From Thalassia testudinum (taxonomy: Eukaryota; Streptophyta; Magnoliopsida; Alismatales; Hydrocharitaceae), in NCBI GenBank assembly GCA_037157565.1, contig JAZHRO010000003.1, positions 38,019,001-38,083,000 of the forward strand: a DNA stretch of 64,000 bases. The letters are read 5' to 3'. Shown one piece after another: positions 54,642-64,000 of the stretch. The position numbers and the translations under genes were made by a program. Below the pieces are notes generated by a model that worked only from the letters and a program-made list of their open reading frames with translations, ran no database searches and had not been told where the DNA came from. Numbering within the stretch: position 1 is the first letter of the stretch; each line of letters starts with the position of its first letter.

Positions 54642-56931
54642 TGATTGCGCAGCAATCATAGGTTTTAATTGACCTAAATTAGGCTAGGAGTTAGCACAAG
54701 TTAGGGTAATTCATGCATGCATAAGCATTATTTGCACCTTTACTACTTTCTTTTAGTTGTGCATAAAATATTGTTATAATATGCTGATTAGGTGCATTAT
54801 GTCAATTACAGGTAATAAGCTGGATCCGGAGAATAGAAGAATAACTGGTGTTGCAGCAGACTTGAAGCAGAAGACTTAGATTAGATACAGTATATAATAA
54901 TGTAAGGGAGTTAAAGGATGCTATTCTATTATGTAGGAATAAAGCAGCAAAAATATGAAGAACTTAGGGCCATCCTAGCCCTAGGATAGCCTAGAAGCTT
55001 CCTTAAGCCTTAGCCGCCATTAGATTAGGTCACCGCACCCTAGGAAACCTTAAAACCCTAATTCCAACCTTTATCTAGATGTCTAGATAAGTTATAGGAC
55101 TTCCAAAACCCTTAGCCAACTCCCGCACACCTTAAACCAACTTTTGCAGTGTTATTGGATGTCCAGACACTTGGTCAGACATTCAATTTCTGATGAATAC
55201 CCAAGACAGAAGCTAGAATCCTCCCTGATTCTAAATAGACATCAAGAATTGAAGTCTGGACTTCTGATTTTTGAGTATAAGTTGTCTGATGATATTATTG
55301 GATGTCTAGAACTATTCTCCAGTTCCTGTTTTGGGACTCAAGCCTTGATCTTGGATCTCTAGCCCCCTAGACCCAATTCCAACCCCATAGGAACCTAATT
55401 TAAGGTACCCTAACCCTAGTACATCACCTCTAGACCTCTTTAAGGATGTAATTAGGTCCTCACTAAAACTAATTGACTTAGATCATAATCAATTTCCATT
55501 TCCAGGTCAATTGGACTCATAGGGTACAATTGAGCTCAAATCTCAACCGATACAAGTCCAATTGACCTAAGCCCAACCTAATTGAGTTATTTCACTCTCA
55601 ATTAGGTTCACACCCATTCAATTAAACTTGTGTTAAGTTTAATAGCAATTCCCCCTTAGTAATTAGTGTTTGCAACCTTAATTTAAGGCCTACACCAGCC
55701 TAAACTCCTTAGGACCTAACCTATATCACTTAGACACCTAGGGCACGACCACACACACACACACACACACACACACCCATTCACGCACTCCCACATAACC
55801 TAGAGTATTCTAGGCTCTTCCAAAGGTGGCGCCACTCTTGGTTGCCAAAATTAGCAAGCAAGAGCCACTCAAATTGAGATCCACTATTTATGGATCTAAG
55901 AACCACTCTCTCTCACCATAGCTGACCACTCTTGGGGCTCTCACTAGAGAGTTCCTGACTTCTCTAGAGAGTCTCCCTTAGGTCTATAAAAAGACCTAAG
56001 GGGTGGCCATTTGCCCCCATCCCATTCTTGGCACTCATTCACACTTAGGTTAGCTACATTCACCTCCATTCCACCTCCACAAGTTGCTTACCATGGCTAC
56101 TACCATCTCCATGCCAGGATGCTCGATCACCCCTCCAACCTCTCTCCAAGGGTCGGCCTAGGCACCATTGGCCACCCCTCCTCCTCTCAACCATTCATAG
56201 GCCATCGGAGCCACCTCTGAATGCCCTTATTTTCTGCTTGATTAGTAGCTAGTTCTTCATAATTTACATGCTTTTATTTACTGCTTCGTAGTATAGCTCT
56301 TTACTCTCCCCCAATGATGCATGCAAAATCCCCTCATAGATTCCTGTATGCGATCATTTTCTGTTAGCTAGATTTATACTCTCAAGCTTTCCTTTATAAG
56401 CTTTCCTCTAATTTCATGTTGCAAACACCCTCCTGAATGATTGAAAGAAATATTTTTTATATACATATCTCTGTGTCGAAAATCACCATGAGCTTATTGA
56501 TTGCAATATATTTCATGTGATTCAAGTTGCCAGCTCTTCATTTTTATATATTGCAATCGGAATGTTGGTACCAGAAAATATTGTGGATTTAACTTTTAAG
56601 GCATTTTTCGTAAAATGCCACCGCATAACTAGAATCGTGCATACTAAAACTCACACTTTCACCTTCGTCATCTATCTAGCACATGCACACGTAATCAGGG
56701 TTCATAATGAAAGTGGCAAAACTTTAATCCGACGATTACAACCCGGCGTGCGATTTTAAACAAGTAGAGTGGAAAAGATCGAATTCAGATTTGAATAAAT
56801 GCCTCCTAGAGACGAACGACCGGGACTCAAGTCCCGTTATCTTTACGAAAATCATTTTTTCACGAACGTTTTTCTGTGACTATACTACAATTTTCGACGA
56901 CTTCAAAATGCGTGAGAACGATTTTTTGCCA
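54642..56931 (+). repeat. 5' LTR of F (about 2.29 kb)
   Basis: It begins with the perfect inverted repeat TGATTGC-GCA-GCAATCA. The TATA box sits in a hairpin (55975-56002), a (CA)n microsatellite is at 55748-55776, and the U5 box (56801-56836) ends in the hairpin CGGGACT/AGTCCCG. The end, ...TTGCCA, is set by the PBS 3 bases later. Short frames inside are not conserved. Confidence 0.75.
55975..56002 (+). promoter_or_regulatory. TATA box of F inside a perfect 10-bp inverted repeat
   Basis: CCCTTAGGTC (55975-55984), TATAAAAA (55985-55992), GACCTAAGGG (55993-56002). The related P LTR keeps only a decayed version. Confidence 0.65.
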
Positions 56932-56933
56932 AA

Positions 56934-56950
56934 TGGGTCATTGCTGGGGA
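56934..56950 (+). other. Primer-binding site of F (tRNA-Asp type)
   Basis: TGGGTCATTGCTGGGGA aligns with TGGCGCCGTTGCCGGGGA allowing a 1-base gap. GGCAAC follows directly, as in X2 and X3. Confidence 0.65.
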
Positions 56951-58536
56951 GGCAACATCATTTTGTTGATTTTGATATTTTGAGGTATTGCTGACAAATC
57001 TTCCTCTGCTTGTCTTTCGATGTGTAGGGAAGATAGGAAAAAAATGGGATCTACGCATGCAACGAGCGTGGGAAAAAAATTCTAGGTGCACATCATATCT
57101 ACTTTAGTCTAGTTTTTTGTTGTGAACCCTTGGTTAGATTTGCTTCTAGCAGCTTCATTTGAAAAATAAAAATGAAAAAAAAGCTTATTCATTTTTGTGA
57201 AAAAGAAAAAAAAATCAAAGAAAAAAATCTTGGTAGTTGATTAGGTTTCTTTTTTGAATCCTAGGTTAGTTTTGAAAAAGCAAAAAAAAAAGAAGAAAAA
57301 TTTGAAAATCCTTTAAAAAAAAAAATTTGAAAAATTTTTTTTTTTCAAAAAGGACTTTTTTTGAAGGATTTTCAAAATTTTCTTCTTTGGTGGAAAGTTT
57401 GAATTTTTAAACTCAAACACCTTTTAAGAGCTTCACCACCATTCTTTAATTTTCGGCCAGACTTCTAAATCTGACTTAAAAATTCAATTACCAAAAAATT
57501 AGTAAACAAAAAATTATAAAATTTGGGTTAGATATTTATTTTCAAACCATCTTTCAAAGAACACTATTTCTTTGAAAAAATTCTAAGCATAAAATTTTGA
57601 AAAATTCACGAAGTGCAAGGCGGCTAGACTAACCAAGATTTAAGATTTTTCAAAATTAAAAATGCAATTTCGAGCAATCTACGAATTTGTTTTGACTAAA
57701 AATGGTAGGGTTTGAAAACTGATCTCATTGGCTTTATTTTCCATATTTTTCCAAAAATTTTCAAAGTCATTTGATACTGTTTCAAAGAGAGAAACTGACT
57801 GGGGGTCAAAATTCCAATTTTGACCCCTTGATGTTTAAAAATCTCTATAAATTCGGTTGAAATAGAAAAAAATTATAAAAAAATATTTTCTGAAAAGATA
57901 ATTGATAAAGGAATCTACTCACCAAATTTCAATTTAATTGGATTATAATTTTTGTCAGAGAACTATTTTTATTTTTGTGGTGTGCTGATGATGAACAAAA
58001 CAAAAAAAAAAAAAACCTCTAGAATTGCATGAACCCTAGGTTACATCTTTAGGGTTACAATCTAGAGACCACATTTGGGCTAGACTAGACTTAATCAAGT
58101 CTAGTGCTTAGCTGGTGAGGTTGGTCACCTTGTAGGCCACTCACCATAAACCGCAACTGAAGAAAAATGGGCTAAAATCAATTCTAAAACACGAAATTAA
58201 CCCGAATTCATTGTCATACTATTGGGTGCTTTCAACCTCTTGGCTTGGTTAGCTTGAGAGGTGGGAATCACTTTCAGTCGATTCTACGATGAATTTTTCT
58301 TTAGGAATTCGAACTTAGAACTAAAAGATTTGGTCACCTGATCATAAGGACCATCTGATTGATGGGGCCTTAGCCTTGTTTGGCTTGGCTACACCAACCC
58401 TGAGGTTGGGTGGTGTATGTAAGGAAGGAGGTCACTTAGACCTCAATTGGTTGGACCTTGGGAGCCATTCCCAAGGAGGCGAGTCACCTCGCCAGGACCA
58501 TCTTCTCCCCCCACTTCTTCTACTCCCTTAGCCGCA
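56951..58536 (+). other. F 5' leader, non-coding
   Basis: No gene is supported. It contains a long A/T-rich hairpin (57290-57387) and homopolymer runs. The leader block shared by the other elements was not found here by eye. Confidence 0.55.
57290..57387 (+). repeat. Long A/T-rich hairpin in the F leader
   Basis: Arms 57290-57313 and 57364-57387 are 24 bases each and pair with a single mismatch. The 50-base loop holds further A-run/T-run complementarity. Confidence 0.6.
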
Positions 58537-60105
58537 ATGGCTAATCCTAGACCTGGACCTAGACCGGGTCAAGACGTTGGTAATCTGGACCAGATGGCTC
58601 ATCAGGAGGCCCGAGTTGTTGAATTTGAGGAGTGGCATCAGCAGAGCATGGACCGTATTTTGACGATGCTTGACAGAATGCAGCATCCACCGCGAGGAGA
58701 ATAACTTTGGGATTTCTATGATCCGGCCACACCGATCGTCGCACCCTTAGTCAGGATTCCAGCAGGCGGAGACGCGTTTGAGCTCAAGCCCAATGTGATC
58801 GGTTTGACCAGCACTCATTTTTATGGAAACTCAAGCGAAGATCCGTTCCAGCACTTAGAGGACCTGAGTCGACTCATAGAAATGGTTCGACCCATGAATA
58901 TTGATCTTGGGATTGTTTTGATGAAGCTTTTCCCATTTTCTCTAAGGGAAAAAGCTTCATACTAGTTCAAGACCATTGGGAAGCCAATTGGAACCTGGTC
59001 GGAATTATGACGTGAATTCCTGCAAAAGTTCTTCCCAATCAGTCGAACGAATGCGATGAGGCATGCGATCACGACTTTCTCCCAAGGAGCTGGGGAGAAG
59101 TTGCATGACACCTGGGACCAATTTCATTACCTTATTCGGAAATGCCCGCACCATGGTATACCTACATGGCACCTAGCTCAGATCTTTTACCATGGGCTAG
59201 ATGACACATATCGGTATCTGGCCGATGCATCTAGTGGCGGGAATTTCCTCGTGAAAGATGAGAACAACGCATTTGAGTTGTTCGAATCTTTGGCAGAGAA
59301 CTTGATGAATGACGTGTCCATGAACCAGTTCCAGCAGCCTGGTCAATAGCAGGCTGGTGTCCATGAGGCTTACACCGAGTCTATTCGAGCCGACATGGAT
59401 ATCATCATCAAGCAGCTGGATAGAATAAATCTGATTGAGAAAAAGATTGAACAAATTAGTCAGGGTCAATCTAACCTAAACTCTGCTGCTCCAAGACCCT
59501 CCTATGCACCCTGAGCCCCTCCTGTTCGAGTTAATCTACTCACTTAGGATGCATCTTCTCCTTATTTATGAGATCCTGCATATCAGGATCCCGTAAAAAA
59601 TCCCGATCTGGCACCATACGACAAGGGTTATGCACCACCCACATATTATAATATGTATCCCATTGATGGATATATGTCTCAGACATCTTCGGCCTATGAG
59701 GATGTCAGTGCTATTCAAGGATACAGACGTAATAACCCGTATTTAGAGACGTATTACCTTGGTTGGTGCCAACATCCAAACTTCTCCTAGTCTGGTAACT
59801 CATAGAGACCACATCAAGATCCACATTACCAGACCAGGCAATATGGGAATGCGCAAAACACATACCCTAGGCAGTAGCCATTCTCGTCTCAGCAGCAGCA
59901 ACCCTGTTGTATATACCAGCCGCTGCACCAAGCTGCCAGTCACCCTCCAAAGCGAGCTGACCCTCTGGAGGCACTAAAAGAGGAGCTGCAAGAATCGATG
60001 AGGAAATATGCACAAGATAGTTTGCAAATATTCAAGGTGATGGCTGATCAAATACAAACTATACAAAACATGCAAAACCAGATGTTGCAGGAGCATAGGA
60101 CTTAG
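58537..60105 (+). pseudogene. gag: F gag, broken by stops
   Basis: It starts MANPRPGPRPGQ at 58537 in a frame that is already open from 58447. It keeps the Athila-type gag core (FELKPNVIGLTSTHFYG, EDPFQHLEDLSRL, FFPISRTNAMRHAI, KCPHHGIPTWHLAQIFYHGL) in one frame, then a Gln-rich tail with NQMLQEH-type repeats. In-frame stops are at 58702 and about 58963, 59008, 59347 and onwards, up to TAG 60103-60105 at the gag-pol joint. Several replace Gln or Trp codons by comparison with N. No zinc knuckle is visible. In life it would form the particle; this copy cannot. Confidence 0.85.
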
Positions 60106-63100
60106 GGAGCCTTGCCCTCCCAACCTATCTCGAACCCTCGGTATGTGCAAAACCAAGGCGCCCCTCCTAGTTTTCAGGCACTACAAGGATAGGCACATGC
60201 CATATTACAGGTGCCTCCTGCACCACCTGGTTATGCTCAAGGCCAGCTGCCTTTAATGTAGAACCCCGCATACTCTACCCATTTTGCTTCCCCACCACCT
60301 CATGGACAGCAGGGTGATGCAAATGCTGTCTCTTTGAGCAGTGGAAGGAAGACATTCGACCCACCACATAGGCAGGCAGGTCTTGATTTTTCTTACCCTT
60401 CGCCGCAGGCGTGTTCGACTCCATCTCAGGAGCCACCTATGGTAGATAAGGGTAAGAGGCCACTTGACCCTAAGATTCCAATCCCTTTTCCTGAGATTCT
60501 GACATGAAATGTAGTACAAAAGGGCATGGTGAATTTTGAGAACCTTAAGTCAATGTTCAAGGAAGTACATATTTAGGTCCCCCTCCTCGAGGCAATTGAT
60601 CACATCCCCACTGTTGCTAGGTTCTTCAAGGATTATTGTACCCTGAAGCGATAGCCTAGAATTGGATGACAAGCGGTACTGTCAGAAGAAGCTAGCACCA
60701 TGATTCTAGCTGACTTGCCGCTAAAAAAGAAAGACCCTGGTACCCCACTCATATCCTGCTTCTTGCAGGATTCTCCATTTGATCGGGCCCTTCTAGATCT
60801 GGGTTTGTCCATCAACCTAACTCCCACTATCGTATGTGATCGATTTCGATTTGGGGTGTTAAAGCCTACCTCAGTCATGATTCAGCTGGCTGGTAGATCA
60901 GTAAAAACACCAAGGGCGGTGGTTGAGAACGTGATCGTAAAAGTCCACAGATTCTGCTTTCCTGCAGATTTTTTCATTCTTGATATGGAAGTTCCTCCTA
61001 ATCTCCCAGATGCACCAATCATTCTGGGTCGCCCATTTCTGGCGACAGCCCAAGCAAACATTGATTGTGCATCCGAGTGTATGGAGATAGCCCTAGGTAA
61101 TGAGCGACTTTGACTTGGCATATTCAGGGCATCAAGGAATTTTGACTGTGATCACATAGAGGAGGATGTTGAAGACTAAGATTCGGCATACTGTGGCAAC
61201 ATTAGGCTCCTTTGTGACAACCTAATGTCTCATTCGTCTGCACTATCAGGGCTCTTGGACCTCGATCCACACGAGACTGAGACCACTGCACTTCACATAT
61301 CTCCCCAAGGATCTGACTATTTAGGGTGTGCTTCTGACCACAGCACCCCTGAATGTAGCTATCCTGATCCGCACATTGCTGAATTGCCCTTGTTGTTGGA
61401 AGAAGATGTGACCACAGCAAATGGGTTTCCCGTTGACGCAGTCACAATCGATTATCTCACAGGTACTGAATCAGTGGGAATTCACATGCATACGGATCAA
61501 TAGATTCCCACCTTTGAGTTTGCTCCTCCTATTCCCATTTCTAACCCTGACCAACCAATGATTGAATTGAGGCCCTTACCTGACTCACTTAAGTATGTGT
61601 TCTTGGGCAAAAGTGTGACATACCCAGTCATTATCAGTGCTCACTTAACCCAAGAATAGGAGCATCAATTGATTTCTACGCTACAAGACCATAGGGCTGC
61701 TATAGGGTGGAGCATTGTTGATCTCTACGGTATTCGCCCCTTGTATTTCACTCATCACATTTACACAGATGAGGGGGTGAAACCTTCGAGACAACCTCAA
61801 AGATGGCTAAACCCAAACAAGCTAGAGGTTGTTATGAAGGAGATCATCAAATGGCTAGATGCAGGTATTATATATCCAATCTCTGACAGCCAATGGGTGA
61901 GCCCAATCCAGATAGTGCCGAAGAAAGGACTCACCATAGTAAAAAATGATAAAGGAAAATCCATCCCGACCCGCACTGCGACATCTTGGCGGGTCTACAT
62001 CGACTATAGGAATCTGAACATGGCTACCCAGAAGGATCACTTTCCTTTACTTTTCATTGATCAGATCCTGGAACGGTTAGCCAGACACAGTTTCTTTTGC
62101 TTTCTAGATGGATACTCTGGGTATAATCAAGTAGTGATTAGCCCGGAAGATCAAGACAAAACCACATTGCTTTCAAACGGATGGCCTTTGGCCTCTACAA
62201 TGCACCAGCAACATTTCAGCATTGTATGATGGCCATCTTCTCTGACATGATTGGGGACTATGTGGAGGTGTTTGTGAATGACTTCTCCATTTTCAAAGAT
62301 AATTTTGCATCTTATCTTGATAACCTCACCAAGACCTTGAAATGGTATATTGTGGTAAACCTATTACTATCCGAGGAGAAAAGCCATTTCATGTGAGGGA
62401 TGGCATAGTACTAGGACACAGGATCTCTAAAAATGAACTCAAGGTCGATCAAGCTAAATCTAAGATTATTTCCCACTTACCGCCACTTAACTCGGTCAAG
62501 CAGATCAGATCATTCTTAGGTCACATCGACTTCTATCAGAGATTTATATGCGATTTCTCAAAAATTGCACGACCTTTGACGAATCTCCATGTTGTCGATG
62601 CCCCATTTGAATTCGACACCTTCTATCTCAGCACCTTTGAGACTTTATGAAGTGTTGTCTCTGATTCCTCGATTCTCCAATAACCCAACTGGTTTCTTGA
62701 TTTTGAGTTGATGTGCCACACTTTAGATTTTGTGGTCAGTGCTGTTTTAGGCCAGCATCGGGAAAAACAACCTTTTGTCATATACTATGCTAGCAAGACA
62801 GTGAATGAGGCTCAAGGCAATTATACTGTCATCGAAAAAGAACTGCTAGCAACAGTATTCAGGTTGGAGAAATTCAGATCTTATTTACTAGGGTCCAAAG
62901 TTATCATCTTCATTGACCACTCTGCCCTCTGGCATTTGTTGGCAAAGAAGGATGCCAAACCCTAGCTCATCAGATGGATCCTTATATTGCAAGAATTTGA
63001 TATTGAAATCCGTGATAGAGGCGGAGAGCAGAATGTTGTGGTGGATCACCTATCCAGACTAGACCCAGGCCACATTCCTTATTCCCTGCCTATCCACGAC

Positions 63101-64000
63101 CAATTTTCAGATGAATCCCTTTTGGCAGTTCACTTTGCTAAGTTCCCCTGGTACGCGGATATCATGAACTATCTTGCCGCAGGCAAGATTCCCACGAACC
63201 TATCCAAGGACTAGAAACTCAAATTTACTGCGGAGGCCAAATTCTACCTCTGGGATGACCCACTGCTCTTCCTCATTAGAGCAAATCATATTATTCGAAG
63301 ATGCATCCCAGATTCTGAGATCCCTAGTGTGTTATTTTTTTGCCACAATGATGCTTGTGGTGGTCATTTCTCGGGATGGAAAATCGATGCAAAAATTTTG
63401 TAGTTAGGATTTTTCTGGCCAACTAATCTCAGAGACACACACGAATACGCCCAACACTGCAAACAATGTCGTTGGTCGGTTCTATGACCAGGAGAGACAT
63501 GGTGCCACTCTAGCCCATCATGGTTGTAAAAGTGTTCGATGTCTGGGGCATCAATTTTATGGGCCCTTTTCTGAACTCGCATGGCTTTGAGTACATATTA
63601 CTAGCCGTTGACTATGTCTCAAAGTGGGTGGAGGCCATCCCGGCGAGATAGGCTGATCATAAGACCGTCATTTCTTTCGTACGACAATACATCATTGCAA
63701 GATTCTGAATACCCCGTGCTCTGATTAGCGACGGGGGAAGCCACTTCATCCACGCCCACTTCAGGTCATTATTAAAGAAATATGGGGTACACCACCGTAT
63801 AGCCACACCGTATCACTCGCAGACCAATGGGCAGGCTGAAGTGTCTAACCGTCAAATTAAGCTAATTCTCCAGAAAGTAGTTAGACCAGACAGGAAGGAC
63901 TGGTCCGATAAATTTGTTGATGCACTTTGGGCATATCTAACCGCACAGAAGGCCCCACTCGGTATGTCACCATATCGTATGCTATATGGTAAGGCCTTTC
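60106..64000 (+). pseudogene. pol: F pol: protease, RT, RNase H, integrase remnants
   Basis: The protease (60700-61113) keeps RALLDLGLSINLTP. RT begins near 61830; a gap with frameshift at about 62170 removes the segment before the RMPFG-type motif, and another frameshift lies near 62392. The YxDD site reads FVNDFS, so the first catalytic Asp of the pair is Asn. RNase H lacks the first Asp (MCHTLD). The integrase zinc finger has stops, and the first core Asp reads GINFMGP. The second core Asp (SDGGSHF) and the Glu ([10 protein letters not shown]) remain. Frame agrees with gag until 62170. It is truncated by the window end. Confidence 0.85.

Larger units (their letters stand above)
54642..64000 (+). 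mobile_element. F: decayed Athila-like Ty3/gypsy element, 5' LTR through integrase, continuing past the window
   Basis: 5' LTR 54642-56931, PBS 56934-56950, leader, gag and pol on the + strand. It is related to N over the whole of gag and pol but carries many stops, two frameshifts in RT and changed catalytic residues. The LTR start matches that of P (18148). It is inserted in the K interior; its 3' LTR and TSD are beyond the right edge. Confidence 0.85.

Overview
The window is a stack of nested plant transposable elements. I see no host protein gene, tRNA or rRNA gene. An angiosperm nuclear genome is indicated by five things: Ty3/gypsy elements with primer-binding sites (PBS) complementary to plant tRNA-Asp, Athila/Tat-style gag-pol without a chromodomain, LTRs of 1.4-2.3 kb, a CACTA (En/Spm) transposon end, and a copia-type gag scrap. 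I cannot name the species. It looks like pericentromeric or other heterochromatic, retrotransposon-rich DNA.

Layout, left half. X1 (1-3940, +) is the 3' part of a non-autonomous element of 'family X'. It sits in element D (-), seen as 3941-6659 and 13906-about 14817. Element X2 (6660-13900, -) is a complete family X copy inserted in the 5' LTR of D, with target-site duplication (TSD) CATGG. D in turn interrupts a decayed CACTA transposon (about 14818-17097, -), which interrupts gypsy element P (17101-about 20223, +: interior, PPT (polypurine tract), 3' LTR). Next come an unassigned stretch and a copia-like gag remnant (21277-21790, -).

Layout, right half. Gypsy element H (about 21800-29080, +) has a 5' LTR, decayed PBS, leader, gag and protease remnants. 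A solo LTR, M (26698-29053), splits its pol. H is then broken at 29081 by element K (-). The 3' LTR of K (29081-33595) holds solo LTR J (29770-32025). The interior of K holds X3 (33694-53945, -, TSD TTATT). X3 holds N (37457-50527, -, TSD GGTTG), the youngest and best preserved element: 13.07 kb, 2.1 kb LTRs, gag and pol in one frame broken only by three TAG codons. The interior of K resumes at 53951 and is broken again at 54642 by element F (+), a decayed Athila-like gag-pol element that runs off the right edge.

How the parts relate. N, F and H carry recognisable gag and/or pol. Family X (X1, X2, X3) carries no pol, only a tyrosine/proline-rich, then acidic open frame of unknown function. 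D and K look related to it. Yet all of them share cis signals with N: a tRNA-Asp PBS, a roughly 75-nt block upstream of the coding region, a hairpin directly before the PPT, and mostly a second 'distal' hairpin plus PPT and a U5 box. This suggests that X elements are mobilised in trans by an N/H/F-like partner. The shared hairpin-PPT modules, with one compensatory base-pair change, and the shared leader block are the most interesting signals here.
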